The position numbers and the translations under genes were made by a program. Source: Nocardia inohanensis NBRC 100128 (GTDB taxonomy: Bacteria > Actinomycetota > Actinomycetes > Mycobacteriales > Mycobacteriaceae). Taken from it: a stretch of DNA of 64,000 nucleotides. The notes under the pieces are model-generated. The model saw only the letters and a program-made list of their open reading frames with translations. It had not been told where the DNA came from and searched no databases. This document shows, in pieces, positions 1 through 7,765 of the stretch. The stretch lies in the NCBI RefSeq assembly GCF_001612945.1, contig NZ_BDBK01000001.1:868001-932000 (forward strand). Reading direction: 5' to 3'. The first letter of the stretch is position 1. Each line of letters starts with the position of its first letter.

Positions 1-438
1 TGCGCCTACCCCGCCGGGCATTTGATGGACCGGTACGGTCGCCGTTTCATCGCGGTGCCGTCGCTGGCGATCCTGGCGGTCGGGTATTGGCTGGTGCCGC
101 TGACGTATTCGCCGCTCACCCTGACCCTCGCGGCGGTGGTGCTGGGCATCGGCAACGGCATCGGCAATGGGGTGATCATGACCATCGGGGCCGATGTCGC
201 GCCTGCCGCCACCCGCGCCGAGTTTCTCGCGGCTTGGCGGCTGACCCACGACAGCGGATCGTTCGTGGGCCCGCTCGTGATCAGCGGGCTGGCCGCGACG
301 GGTCCGCTCGCGGTGGCGGTCGTGGTCATCGGGGCGGCCGCCGCGCTGGGCTCGGCGGCCATGGGCCGCTATATCCCGGTGTACATTCCGTGGCCGGGCG
401 CCGCCGCCCGTGAATCGCGGCTCGCCGAAACGGCCTGA
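1..438 (+). CDS. MFS transporter, C-terminal part (5' end outside window)
   Basis: The reading frame is open from the first base, so this is the 3' end (145 codons) of a longer gene. It begins with the MFS loop motif G-x-L-M-D-R-Y-G-R-R followed by hydrophobic stretches (about residues 18-50, 52-68, 88-118) that look like the last helices of a 12-TM major facilitator permease of the inner membrane. The substrate cannot be inferred from this part. A strong hairpin follows the stop. It converges with a sulfonate-type binding protein gene, so joint function is not implied by strand. Confidence 0.75.
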   Translation, partial: CAYPAGHLMDRYGRRFIAVPSLAILAVGYWLVPLTYSPLTLTLAAVVLGIGNGIGNGVIMTIGADVAPAATRAEFLAAWRLTHDSGSFVGPLVISGLAATGPLAVAVVVIGAAAALGSAAMGRYIPVYIPWPGAAARESRLAETA

Positions 439-441
439 GAC

Positions 442-478
442 GAATTCGGGCCCCGCCGTGGTGGCGAGGCCCGAATTC
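442..478. terminator. bidirectional hairpin terminator
   Basis: A perfect 11-bp inverted repeat (442-452 GAATTCGGGCC with 468-478 GGCCCGAATTC, 15-nt loop) fills the gap between two convergent genes that end at 438 and 484. There is no U-tract, as is common in high-GC actinobacteria. Confidence 0.75.
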
Positions 479-483
479 CCTTG

Positions 484-1500
484 TCACTGTGGTGAGTTCG
501 GATTGTATTTGTTGGTGTAAAGCTTCGACACGTCGAGCGTGCCGGTGATCGCGCCGGTATCGCGCAGCCACGGTTCCCACCGCTGGAAGTCGGCGTCGGT
601 GATCACGCCGTTCTTGGCGGGCACACCGACCGACTGCCAGAACTTCACCGACGACGCATCCTCGCCCGCGCGCTTGCGCTTCTCGATGATCTCGGTGAAT
701 TTGGCGACGACCTGGTCCCGCGGCGTGGTCTTCTGCCATTCGATGGCCTTGGCAACCCCATTGACGAACGCCTCGACCACCGCCGCGTTCTTCGCGAGGA
801 AGTCATTGCGGAAAATGTACTGCCCGCCATTGAACGGACCGAACTGCTCGAAGTCGGTGAATACCGGCCGCAATCCGCCATTGGCCAGCGCGCGCTGCTG
901 GAACTGCCCGCTCAGCGCCGCCACATCCACCTGCCCCCGCCGCACCGCATCCTCGGTGTTGGGCGGCGGCAGCACCACCAGCTGCACCTGCTTGATCTGC
1001 TGCTCGTCGAGCCCGTTCTTCTTCAGCGCGGTGTGGACATCCGCCTCGGACTGACCGCCCAGGGTATTGACACCGATCTTCTTGCCCACCAGATCCTTCG
1101 GCGTCCGGATCGGGCTGTCCTCGGGCACATAAAACCCCGTGAACGTCTTCTCATCGGACCCGTAATAGTTGATAACCGCCGTGATCGGCGCCCCGGCCTG
1201 CGCGAGCTTGGCCACCGCCCCGCCGAACGCCCCACCGAAATCGACCTGCCCGGTAGCCGCCGACTGAATATCCTGCGGCCCGCTGATCGTATTACCCTGC
1301 CAATCCAATTTCACCTTGCCATCGAAGAATCCGAGATCCTCCGCCAGCTCGGGAATGGTGACCTGGGACGCCCACCCTTGATAACGCAGTACGGGCACAC
1401 CCCCCGATTCCTTCAAATCCCCGCCACCGCAAGCGGTCAGCAACATGGAAACCGTCGCCGCGACCACCGCGCTCACGAAATATTTGCCACGTCTGCGCAT
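484..1500 (-). CDS. ABC transporter substrate-binding lipoprotein (sulfonate/nitrate/taurine type)
   Basis: 338 aa, SsuA/NrtA/TauA-like (NMT1 family). An N-terminal signal with lipobox L-L-T-A-C (Cys24) predicts a membrane-anchored lipoprotein outside the cytoplasmic membrane. The body has family features: an early 'Y-x-G-W-x-S-Q' strand, G-A-F-G-G-A near 80 and 'D-L-V-G-K-K-I-G-V' near 135. The start was set at 1500 because AGGAGG lies 7 nt upstream; a start 27 nt further out lacks this. No permease or ATPase gene lies next to it in the window, so its transporter partners are elsewhere. The divergent nitroreductase and FMN reductase genes suggest sulfonate sulfur scavenging, but nitrate, taurine or pyrimidine precursors are possible ligands. 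Confidence 0.8.
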   Translation of the reverse strand: MRRRGKYFVSAVVAATVSMLLTACGGGDLKESGGVPVLRYQGWASQVTIPELAEDLGFFDGKVKLDWQGNTISGPQDIQSAATGQVDFGGAFGGAVAKLAQAGAPITAVINYYGSDEKTFTGFYVPEDSPIRTPKDLVGKKIGVNTLGGQSEADVHTALKKNGLDEQQIKQVQLVVLPPPNTEDAVRRGQVDVAALSGQFQQRALANGGLRPVFTDFEQFGPFNGGQYIFRNDFLAKNAAVVEAFVNGVAKAIEWQKTTPRDQVVAKFTEIIEKRKRAGEDASSVKFWQSVGVPAKNGVITDADFQRWEPWLRDTGAITGTLDVSKLYTNKYNPNSPQ

Positions 1501-1766
1501 TCGCGCACCTCCTGGAGCCTCTCGCAATGCTTGCTCGCATCGCGTACCGAGAGAGTCGAGGACCCGCGGATTCGAGTCCAGAATTGTCGTCGCGCAGATT
1601 CCAACGACGGTCGATCCTTAAGCAGCCCGTAAAGCGCGAGGCTTCCCACCGTTCCCTCGGCGAATCCGTCCACGCATGAGCGCGAGTCAAGCACAGCCGG
1701 GGAGGGTTCGGTTCAGGCTGCGGGGAATACCTGACCTATCGCGATGCGGCGGCGACGATACAGACC
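1501..1766. promoter_or_regulatory. divergent promoter region, 266 bp
   Basis: Non-coding gap between the binding-protein gene (minus) and the nitroreductase gene (plus), long enough for two promoters and control sites. On the minus strand there is a short CGAGG/CCTCG stem near 1639-1661 and the AGGAGG ribosome site of the binding-protein gene. I looked for an S-box/SAM-type riboswitch because of the likely sulfur role and could not match one. Confidence 0.5.
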
Positions 1767-2594
1767 ATGACGCGAACCGCTCTCTCCCCGGCTCAGGTGG
1801 TGGCTCAGCGCTACCGCGACACCGAAGCGGCCGAACCCGCCGCTTGGAATCCGGTGCTGCGGGTGCTGCACGAGCATCGTTCGGTGCGCCGCTACCTGGC
1901 TGATCCGGTGCCGGATGAGGTGCTGCGCCTGCTGGTTTCGGCCGCGCAGTCCGCGCCGTCTTCGTCGAATCTGCAAGCCTGGAGTGTCGTCGCGGTTCGC
2001 GATCCCGAGCGCAAGGCGCGATTGGCGGCCTTGGCCGGCGATCAGGAGCACATTCGCCAGGCCCCGGTGCTGCTGGTCTGGACGGCCGACCTGGCCCGCC
2101 TGCGTGGTCTCGCCGCCGAACACGACGCGCCCCTGGACGGCGCCGACTACCTCGAATCCAGTTACGTGGCGTTTCTCGATGCCGCACTGGCCGCCCAGAA
2201 CGCCCTGGTGGCTGCTGAATCCTTGGGTCTGGGCACCGTCTACATCGGCGCGATCCGCAACAACCCCGAACAGGTCGCTGCCGAATTGGCTTTGCCGCCC
2301 GGTGTTTTCGCGGTGGTCGGCCTGGTGGTCGGCACCCCTGATCCGAGCGAGGATGCTCGCGTCAAACCTCGCCTGTCGCAAAGTGCGGTGCTGCACCAGG
2401 AGACCTATGACGGTTCCGAATCGGGCGCGCGGATCGCCGAATACGAACAGCGGATCGTCGACTTCTACGCCGAGCAGCAACTCGACCGCTCCTGGATTGC
2501 CCAGGTCTTGGCGCGACTGGCCTCGCCGGCGGCGCTGCACGGCCGAGATCGTCTCCGCGAACAGCTTCCAGCACAGGGCTTTCCGCTGCGCTGA
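1767..2594 (+). CDS. nitroreductase family NADPH:FMN oxidoreductase (NfsA-like)
   Basis: 275 aa. The N-terminal motif H-R-S-V-R-R-Y (about 37-43) and the S-A-P-S-S-S-N-L-Q segment (about 62-70) are FMN-binding signatures of the NfsA/FRP branch of the nitroreductase family, which uses NAD(P)H to reduce flavin, nitroaromatics or quinones. The conserved G-L-G-T-V-Y-I-G-A-I loop (about 155-164) is also present. Length fits NfsA. It diverges from the binding lipoprotein and is followed after 180 bp by an FMN reductase on the same strand. Together these may supply reduced flavin to a two-component monooxygenase, but none is encoded nearby. Confidence 0.85.
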   Translation: MTRTALSPAQVVAQRYRDTEAAEPAAWNPVLRVLHEHRSVRRYLADPVPDEVLRLLVSAAQSAPSSSNLQAWSVVAVRDPERKARLAALAGDQEHIRQAPVLLVWTADLARLRGLAAEHDAPLDGADYLESSYVAFLDAALAAQNALVAAESLGLGTVYIGAIRNNPEQVAAELALPPGVFAVVGLVVGTPDPSEDARVKPRLSQSAVLHQETYDGSESGARIAEYEQRIVDFYAEQQLDRSWIAQVLARLASPAALHGRDRLREQLPAQGFPLR

Positions 2595-2774
2595 CCAGTT
2601 CGGGCCTACGGCCTCGCGCCCGCCCGACGCCTATCCCGCCGAGCGGTTTCCAGGCCGCATCCCACCTGTCGGGCAGGACTGAGGGCGCCGACGAGGAGTC
2701 CGGATCCGCCGAATCCGTAATCCGCTGAATCCCAACCCGCCGACCGGAATGCCGGCCGGACACAAGGAGTAATC

Positions 2775-3284
2775 GTGACCGTCACCGTTGTGGTCGGCAA
2801 TCCCAAACCGGCTTCCCGAACCCTCGACGCCGCCACCCGGCTCGCCGCCGCACTGCGCCCGGATGCCGAGCCGCACGTGATCGACCTGGTGAATTTCGGG
2901 CCCGCACTGCTGTCGTGGGGTGACCCCGCGGTCGCGGAAGCGGCACGCACCGTGGCGGATTCGGAGCTGGTGGTTTTCGCCAGCCCGACTTTCAAAGCCA
3001 CCTACACCGGCCTGCTCAAGCTGTTCCTGGAACAGTTCGACGGCGGGACGGGACTGGCGGATGTGGTGGCGGTGCCGCTCATGCTCGGCGCCGGGCCCAC
3101 CCACGCCCTCGCCCCGGACCTGCTCTTGAAGCCGGTACTGGTGGAGCTCGGCGCGACCGCCGCCCTGCCCGGCCTCTATCTCTCCGACCGGGCCTTCGCC
3201 GAGGACGGCGTGCTCGAGGAGTATGCACGGCGCTGGCGACCGGTGGCCGAGGCCCTCGCCGCCCGGCAGGTGCGGCCGTCCTGA
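2775..3284 (+). CDS. NADPH-dependent FMN reductase (SsuE/MsuE-like)
   Basis: 169 aa flavodoxin-like protein. The N-terminus T-V-V-V-G-N-P-K-P-x-S-R-T is the phosphate-binding loop of the NADPH-dependent FMN reductase family, and S-P-T-F-K-A-T-Y-T-G-L-L-K near 75 is its second flavin-contact loop. The family reduces free FMN for flavin-dependent monooxygenases. The GTG start at 2775 is supported by AAGGAG 6 nt upstream. It follows the nitroreductase gene and lies opposite the sulfonate-type binding lipoprotein, a common grouping in sulfur-scavenging loci; here the desulfonating monooxygenase is missing. Confidence 0.85.
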   Translation: MTVTVVVGNPKPASRTLDAATRLAAALRPDAEPHVIDLVNFGPALLSWGDPAVAEAARTVADSELVVFASPTFKATYTGLLKLFLEQFDGGTGLADVVAVPLMLGAGPTHALAPDLLLKPVLVELGATAALPGLYLSDRAFAEDGVLEEYARRWRPVAEALAARQVRPS

Positions 3285-3401
3285 CCGCCGACGCCGAAAC
3301 CGGGCGGATGACCCCGTTCTGACCGTCTGCCCACGCCGTGTGCGGGCCCGTGGCAGGATGTCGGGCGTTATCGTCCCGGAGCATTTGATGAAGGAGGCAG
3401 T

Positions 3402-4124
3402 ATGGCGCGGCGTGTCTCGCAGCACGAGGGTGATCGAGCGGAACGGCGAAGCGGATTGCGTGGCAACACGCTTCGGTGGACCGGGCTGGTGGTGGCCGGT
3501 ATGGCGATCGCGGTTCTCGTGAGCGGGCGGGCCGTGGCGGCGCCCCATATCGCGCCGGAGCGGGCGGCCGGGTGCACGGCCGCGAGCGACGGACAGCCCA
3601 ACGGTAAGCAGTGGCCGCTCGAACCGGGCATGGTCATCGACACCAACGCGAGCTACCGTGCCGCGCTGGAGTCCAACTGCGGCACCATCTCCATCGACCT
3701 GGATGCCGCGCGCGCCCCGCGTACGGTGAACTCGTTCGTAATGCTCGCGGGCGAACGCTATTTCGACCACACCAAATGCCACCGGCTGACCACCGAGGGC
3801 ATCTACGTCCTCCAATGCGGTGACCCGACCGCCACCGGAACCGGCGGCCCGGGTTACAAGTTCGCCGACGAGAACCTCTCCGGCGCGACCTACCCGGCCG
3901 GCACCGTGGCCATGGCCAATGCCGGGCCGAACACCAACGGCAGCCAGTTCTTCCTGGTGTACAAGGATTCGCAGCTGCCGCCCAACTACACCCCGTTCGG
4001 CAAGATCAGCGGTGGTCTCGACGTGGTGCGCAATATCGCCGCCGCCGGTGTCAAAGGCGGTGGGGGCGACGGGTCTCCGGCCGATGACATCGTCCTCGAC
4101 GCGGTGACCACCACCCAGGGCTGA
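3402..4124 (+). CDS. membrane-anchored or secreted cyclophilin-type peptidyl-prolyl isomerase
   Basis: 240 aa. A basic N-terminus is followed by one hydrophobic helix (about 27-47), then a cyclophilin domain (about 75-238) with F-D-x-T-K-C-H-R-L-T near 122, F-A-D-E-N near 155, and A-M-A-N-A-G-P-N-T-N-G-S-Q-F-F (about 170-184), the core active-site block. It should catalyse prolyl cis-trans isomerisation outside the membrane. In the first block (FHRxI in classical cyclophilins) the Phe is replaced by Cys, giving C-H-R-L, as in many divergent actinobacterial cyclophilins. AAGGAGG ends 4 nt before the ATG. The gene stands alone and ends at a strong hairpin. Confidence 0.9.
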   Translation: MARRVSQHEGDRAERRSGLRGNTLRWTGLVVAGMAIAVLVSGRAVAAPHIAPERAAGCTAASDGQPNGKQWPLEPGMVIDTNASYRAALESNCGTISIDLDAARAPRTVNSFVMLAGERYFDHTKCHRLTTEGIYVLQCGDPTATGTGGPGYKFADENLSGATYPAGTVAMANAGPNTNGSQFFLVYKDSQLPPNYTPFGKISGGLDVVRNIAAAGVKGGGGDGSPADDIVLDAVTTTQG

Positions 4125-4135
4125 GCCCGCGTCCG

Positions 4136-4166
4136 GCCCGCGCGTGCGTTCACGGCACGCGCGGGC
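4136..4166. terminator. convergent hairpin terminator
   Basis: Perfect 12-bp stem (4136-4147 GCCCGCGCGTGC with 4155-4166 GCACGCGCGGGC, 7-nt loop) between the cyclophilin stop and the end of the minus-strand LLM gene; it overlaps the last codons of the latter. Confidence 0.75.
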
Positions 4167-5022
4167 GGACCTGCTCGGCAACGAATCGGACGAAACCGGC
4201 GGGGTCGGGTTCGTCGGCGGTCGGCTGGAGGATGACGCTGGTGGCCCCGGCGGCGCTCCAGCGCAGCACCGCATCGGCGATGGCCTGTGCGTCGCCCGCC
4301 ACCCCGACATCGCCGGAGGTGTCGCGTTCGTTCTCGCGCAGTTCGGCGGCGACCCGGTCGGCGGCACCCGGACCGGTGGCCGCGAGCAGATACACCACCA
4401 CCGGATACGGCTGGGCCGCAACGGTTTCCGGCCGGGCCGCGTGCACGGTGTCGACGGCGGCGCGGACGCCGTCGGACGACGTGGAGCTGGTCAGGATGAC
4501 GCCGTCGGCCGCCGCGCCCGCCAATTCGAGCGTGCGCGGACCGGTCGCGGCGGTCAGCACGGCGGGCGCGGCCGCGGGCGGCCAATCCAGGGCCACATCG
4601 TCGAGCTGCACATACCGCCCCTTGACCGTGAGCCGCTCCCCGGCGAGCAATCCGCGCAGCGCGTCGAGGTATTCGTGCAGCAGCGTCATGGGGGAGGACA
4701 CGCGCCCGCCCACCTGACCCATCCAATCCTGCACGCCGTGCCCGACACCCCAGATCGCCCGCCCGGGGAACATCCGCTCCAGCGTGGCGATCTCCATCGC
4801 GGTGATGGCCACATTGCGCAGCGGCACCGGCAGCACGCCGACCCCCACCCGCAGCCCTTCGCTCCACGCGAGAGCGGTTGCGGCGGTGGAGATTCCGCCT
4901 TCCAGGAAACAGTCCTCCCACAACCAGAGTTCTTCGAGCCCCGAATCCTGTGCCGCGCGCACGACTTCGCGCAGGCGCTCGGGCGGATTCTGCGGACGGA
5001 ATACGGCACCCAGGGTCGTCAT
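4150..5022 (-). CDS. LLM-class F420- or FMN-dependent oxidoreductase
   Basis: 290 aa luciferase-like monooxygenase fold protein. Features: E-L-W-L-W-E-D near residues 27-33, G-V-G-V-L-P-V-P-L-R-N near 58, 'E-R-M-F-P-G-R-A-I-W-G-V-G-H-G' (about 79-93) and a T-x-A-T-G-P-R-T-L-E-L-A-G motif near 158. These fit actinobacterial F420-dependent oxidoreductases, whose substrates are rarely known. The ATG at 5022 overlaps the stop of the upstream SnoaL gene as ATGA, so the two are translationally coupled; in-frame starts further upstream would run through that gene and were rejected. Confidence 0.85.
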   Translation of the reverse strand: MTTLGAVFRPQNPPERLREVVRAAQDSGLEELWLWEDCFLEGGISTAATALAWSEGLRVGVGVLPVPLRNVAITAMEIATLERMFPGRAIWGVGHGVQDWMGQVGGRVSSPMTLLHEYLDALRGLLAGERLTVKGRYVQLDDVALDWPPAAAPAVLTAATGPRTLELAGAAADGVILTSSTSSDGVRAAVDTVHAARPETVAAQPYPVVVYLLAATGPGAADRVAAELRENERDTSGDVGVAGDAQAIADAVLRWSAAGATSVILQPTADEPDPAGFVRFVAEQVRPRVP

Positions 5023-5444
5023 GACTTCATGTCTACCGGAATTCGTTCGTAGCAGTCGTAATTGCGCTGCGCCAGGATCAGTCCGTCCCGGAATTCGAGG
5101 AACGTGGCGATATGCGCGCGCAGGGTGGAACCGGCGGGAATGCTGCCGAGCGGGATCGCGGTGGTTCCGGTCCAAAGCACCTCCAGGGCGACCTGATCAC
5201 CCATCGCCACCGCGTTCAGCACCTCGAAACTCTGACTGCTCAGGGTGCGGCGGCCGGCCTCGGCGGCCGCGCACAGCTCCTGCACATTCCGGATATTGCC
5301 GTCCGGGAACAGCGCGTTCGGGTATTCATGATGCGTCGCATCGGGGTGGAAGAAGGCGGCGAGCTCCGCGCCGGCAGTGAATTCGGCGACGGCCTGGTGG
5401 TAGCGGATCGCGGTCTCGATATCGGGATGCCGGGCTGCGGTCAT
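5019..5444 (-). CDS. SnoaL-like / NTF2-fold protein
   Basis: 141 aa protein with the cone-shaped NTF2/SnoaL pattern: an N-terminal helix with A-I-R-Y-H-Q-A-V-A-E-F, then F-F-H-P-D-A-T-H-H-E-Y-P-N (about 34-46), G-N-I-R-N-V-Q-E-L, and C-terminal strands ending H-I-A-T-F-L-E-F-R-D-G-L-I-L-A-Q-R-N-Y-D-C-Y, typical of the family. Members are polyketide cyclases, isomerases or simple ligand-binding proteins. Its stop overlaps the ATG of the LLM oxidoreductase, so the two products probably act on the same small molecule. The ATG at 5444 is preferred; in-frame GTG codons at 5453 and 5450 are possible. Confidence 0.75.
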   Translation of the reverse strand: MTAARHPDIETAIRYHQAVAEFTAGAELAAFFHPDATHHEYPNALFPDGNIRNVQELCAAAEAGRRTLSSQSFEVLNAVAMGDQVALEVLWTGTTAIPLGSIPAGSTLRAHIATFLEFRDGLILAQRNYDCYERIPVDMKS

Positions 5445-5469
5445 GACCACCACGGTAAGCGGGTTCGCC

Positions 5470-6708
5470 TCAGGCCGCGCCCGCCGTACGCTGTTCGATC
5501 TCGGCGGCCGGGAGCCGGGCGGCCTGGAGCGCCGCGTGCACCAGCCGCACCATCAAGGTCATATCGATGGCGCTCCAGCCCAGCGACATTCGATTGTGGA
5601 CGAAACCGACCGAAATGCCGGAGCCCGGATCGGCCCAGCCCATCGAGCCGAAAGCGCCCATATGCCCGTACCCGCGCGGCGCCCTGGGCGAGGGGAAGCT
5701 GTGGTAGCCGAGATGCCAGAACGGCACCACCAGCGTGCGATCCAGTCGATAGGTGCGGATGCGTTCGAGCTCGCGCACGGTACGCGCGGACAGATACAGC
5801 CGCCCGTCCACAATGCCGTCGCAGGCCAGCGCGCTGTACATCTTGGCCAGCGCGGGCGCGGTGCAGACGGCATTGCCCGCGGGCAGGGCGGTTTGCAGAA
5901 TCGGCGGCTGATCACCCCGGAACAGGCTCTCCAGGCCGGGCAGATAGATCGAGTCCAGCGGTGAGCGCACCGGCCGCGGCAAATGCGGCAACAACCCGGT
6001 GACCGGTCGCGGAATGGTGCGGTCGGCAAGGGTTTTCAGCGACCCCACCAGATCCGCCGCGATGGTCGGCGATCCGGCCGGTGGGCGGCCCAGATGGATA
6101 CCGTCCACGCCGAGCGGCTCGGCCACCTCGGTGCGGTACAGCTCGGCCATGTCCTTGCCGGTGATCGCCCGCGCCAGCCCCGCCATCAACCATCCGATGG
6201 TGAGCGCGTGATAGATCGGCTTACCCAGCAGGTGATCGGATTTCGCGGCCGCGAGCCGTTCCTCCATCAAGCGATGATCGAGCACCTCCGCCAGCGAAGT
6301 CGCCGGCAGCGCGGACAGCCCGGCGCGATGACTCAGCAGCTGCGCCACGGTGATCCGCTGCTTCCCGTTGGCCCCGAACTCCGGCCAGTACTCCGCCACC
6401 GGCGCCGCGTAGTCGAGCATTCCGCGATCGGCGAGCCGATGCAGCACGGTGGCCGAGACACCCTTGGATGCCGAGTAGATCATCGCCCCGGTATCGGCGG
6501 TCCACGGCGTTCCGGTCGCATCCGCCGACCCCGCCCACACGTCGACGACCGGTTCTCCGTGCAGGTAGACGGCGAGCGCCCCGCCGTTTCCGGTTCGCCC
6601 GGCGAAGATGCGCGCGAAAGTCCTTACGGCGGAATCGAATCGGGGATCGGCGGTACCGCTGACTCCCGCGGGAAGCTCGCCCACGCCGGCGGCTCGGTAT
6701 GCGTTCAT
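5470..6708 (-). CDS. serine hydrolase, class C beta-lactamase / EstB family
   Basis: 412 aa. The catalytic S-x-x-K motif is S-A-S-K within Y-S-A-S-K-G (about 91-94), the Tyr motif is Y-H-A within the block preceding L-T-I-G-W-L (about 175), and the third motif H-M-G occurs near 347 within Y-G-H-M-G-A-F-G-S-M-G. This places it with esterases and carboxypeptidase-like members of the family rather than true beta-lactamases. No signal peptide is evident, so it is probably cytoplasmic. The ATG at 6708 gives the usual family N-terminus. It diverges from an XRE regulator and shares with it a 132-bp gap with inverted repeats. Confidence 0.85.
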   Translation of the reverse strand: MNAYRAAGVGELPAGVSGTADPRFDSAVRTFARIFAGRTGNGGALAVYLHGEPVVDVWAGSADATGTPWTADTGAMIYSASKGVSATVLHRLADRGMLDYAAPVAEYWPEFGANGKQRITVAQLLSHRAGLSALPATSLAEVLDHRLMEERLAAAKSDHLLGKPIYHALTIGWLMAGLARAITGKDMAELYRTEVAEPLGVDGIHLGRPPAGSPTIAADLVGSLKTLADRTIPRPVTGLLPHLPRPVRSPLDSIYLPGLESLFRGDQPPILQTALPAGNAVCTAPALAKMYSALACDGIVDGRLYLSARTVRELERIRTYRLDRTLVVPFWHLGYHSFPSPRAPRGYGHMGAFGSMGWADPGSGISVGFVHNRMSLGWSAIDMTLMVRLVHAALQAARLPAAEIEQRTAGAA

Positions 6709-6733
6709 CGATCCACGGTAACCGCGACGGAGC

Positions 6734-6762
6734 GTCTCAGGCAATAGGTGTCTGAGACAGAC
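6734..6762. promoter_or_regulatory. compound inverted repeat, candidate operator
   Basis: In the divergent gap between the serine hydrolase and the XRE regulator, GTCTCAG (6734-6740) and CTGAGAC (6752-6758) form a perfect 7-bp inverted repeat with 11-nt spacing. A second overlapping palindrome, GTCTG-AGA-CAGAC, spans 6750-6762. This is a plausible binding site for the XRE protein. Confidence 0.45.
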
Positions 6763-6840
6763 TTCCGGAGCGTGTTCTGGTCGAATGCCCGGAGGTGAGC
6801 AGCGCGCTCCGGCCGCACACCCCGACTGTTACCGTTGCTC

Positions 6841-7686
6841 ATGACCAGCGAGAGCCTGCCGGACCGGCGCGCGCAACTCCGCGACTTCCTGCGCGGGCGC
6901 CGCGCGCGAATCAGCCCACCGGAGGCCGGGATTCCGGTGTCGGGGCGGCGGCGGACGCCGGGGCTGCGGCGGGAAGAGGTCGCGGTGCTGGCCGGGGTGG
7001 GAGTGTCTTGGTACACCTGGCTGGAGCAGGGGCGCGACATCACGGTGTCGGGGGAGGTGCTCGACGCGGTGGCGCGGGCCTTGCGGCTCAGCGCGGCGGA
7101 GCGGGTGCATCTGTATGTACTGGCGGGGTTGAACCCGCCGCCGGTGGACGGGTTGGCGCGAGCGGAGGTCACGCCGGAGATCCGCTCGCTCATCGACGGC
7201 TGGGGGCAGCGGCCCGCGGTGCTGCGGGATCGATACTGGAATGTGCTGGCCTACAACGCCACTGCCCGTGCGGTATTCGGATATGACGGCTCCCCGCAGA
7301 ACTGTCTGATCAACTTCTTCACCAATCCGCGCTACCGGGCGATGGACGAGGTGTGGGCGGCGGCCGCACCCGCCGTGGTCGCGGCCTATCGCGCGGACGC
7401 CGCCTACGCCCCCGAGGATCCCGAATTCGGCCGCGTGGTGGCCGATCTCGCCGCGACCTGCCCGGAATTCGCCGAACTCTGGGAGCGGCACGAGGTCGGC
7501 GTGCCGGTCAGCGACGTGAACGCGCTCCGCCACCCCGAAGCCGGTGAATTGACCTTCGTCGCAACGACTCTCACCCTGGCGGCGCATCCGGCCTGGCATC
7601 TGGTGCTCTACGCCCCGCAGCCGGGCACCGGCACCGAGGCGCGCCTGGACGGCCTGCGGCATCTGCGCCTGGCCGCGCCCGCCTGA
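6841..7686 (+). CDS. XRE-family regulator with MmyB-like ligand-binding domain
   Basis: 281 aa. An N-terminal helix-turn-helix (about 33-80) contains T-P-G-L-R-R-E-E-V-A-V-L-A-G-V and S-W-Y-T-W-L-E-Q-G-R-D, the signature of the actinobacterial MmyB-type regulators. The C-terminal two-thirds (about 105-270) match the MmyB ligand-binding region with R-Y-W-N-V-L-A-Y-N-A-T-A-R-A-V-F and N-x-x-x-x-F-F-T-N-P-R-Y-R. Such regulators commonly control an adjacent SDR oxidoreductase; here an SDR begins 79 bp downstream and a hydrolase lies divergent, so either may be the target. An upstream in-frame TTG (6835) is less likely than this ATG. Confidence 0.88.
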   Translation: MTSESLPDRRAQLRDFLRGRRARISPPEAGIPVSGRRRTPGLRREEVAVLAGVGVSWYTWLEQGRDITVSGEVLDAVARALRLSAAERVHLYVLAGLNPPPVDGLARAEVTPEIRSLIDGWGQRPAVLRDRYWNVLAYNATARAVFGYDGSPQNCLINFFTNPRYRAMDEVWAAAAPAVVAAYRADAAYAPEDPEFGRVVADLAATCPEFAELWERHEVGVPVSDVNALRHPEAGELTFVATTLTLAAHPAWHLVLYAPQPGTGTEARLDGLRHLRLAAPA

Positions 7687-7765
7687 CCGGTGCCCAGCCT
7701 GGTGGTGCCACACCCACCATAAACACGCACTGTTTGCCGTACTCGCGGCTCGGCAAGCTGAAGCC

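Noticed and set aside
1501..1766. Possible SAM or other riboswitch upstream of the binding-protein gene
   Set aside because: Only short stems; could not match the S-box, SAM-IV or cobalamin core sequences by eye.
5023..5175. Longer start for the LLM oxidoreductase
   Set aside because: Would overlap 150 bp of the SnoaL gene; ATGA overlap at 5019-5022 is the common coupled arrangement.
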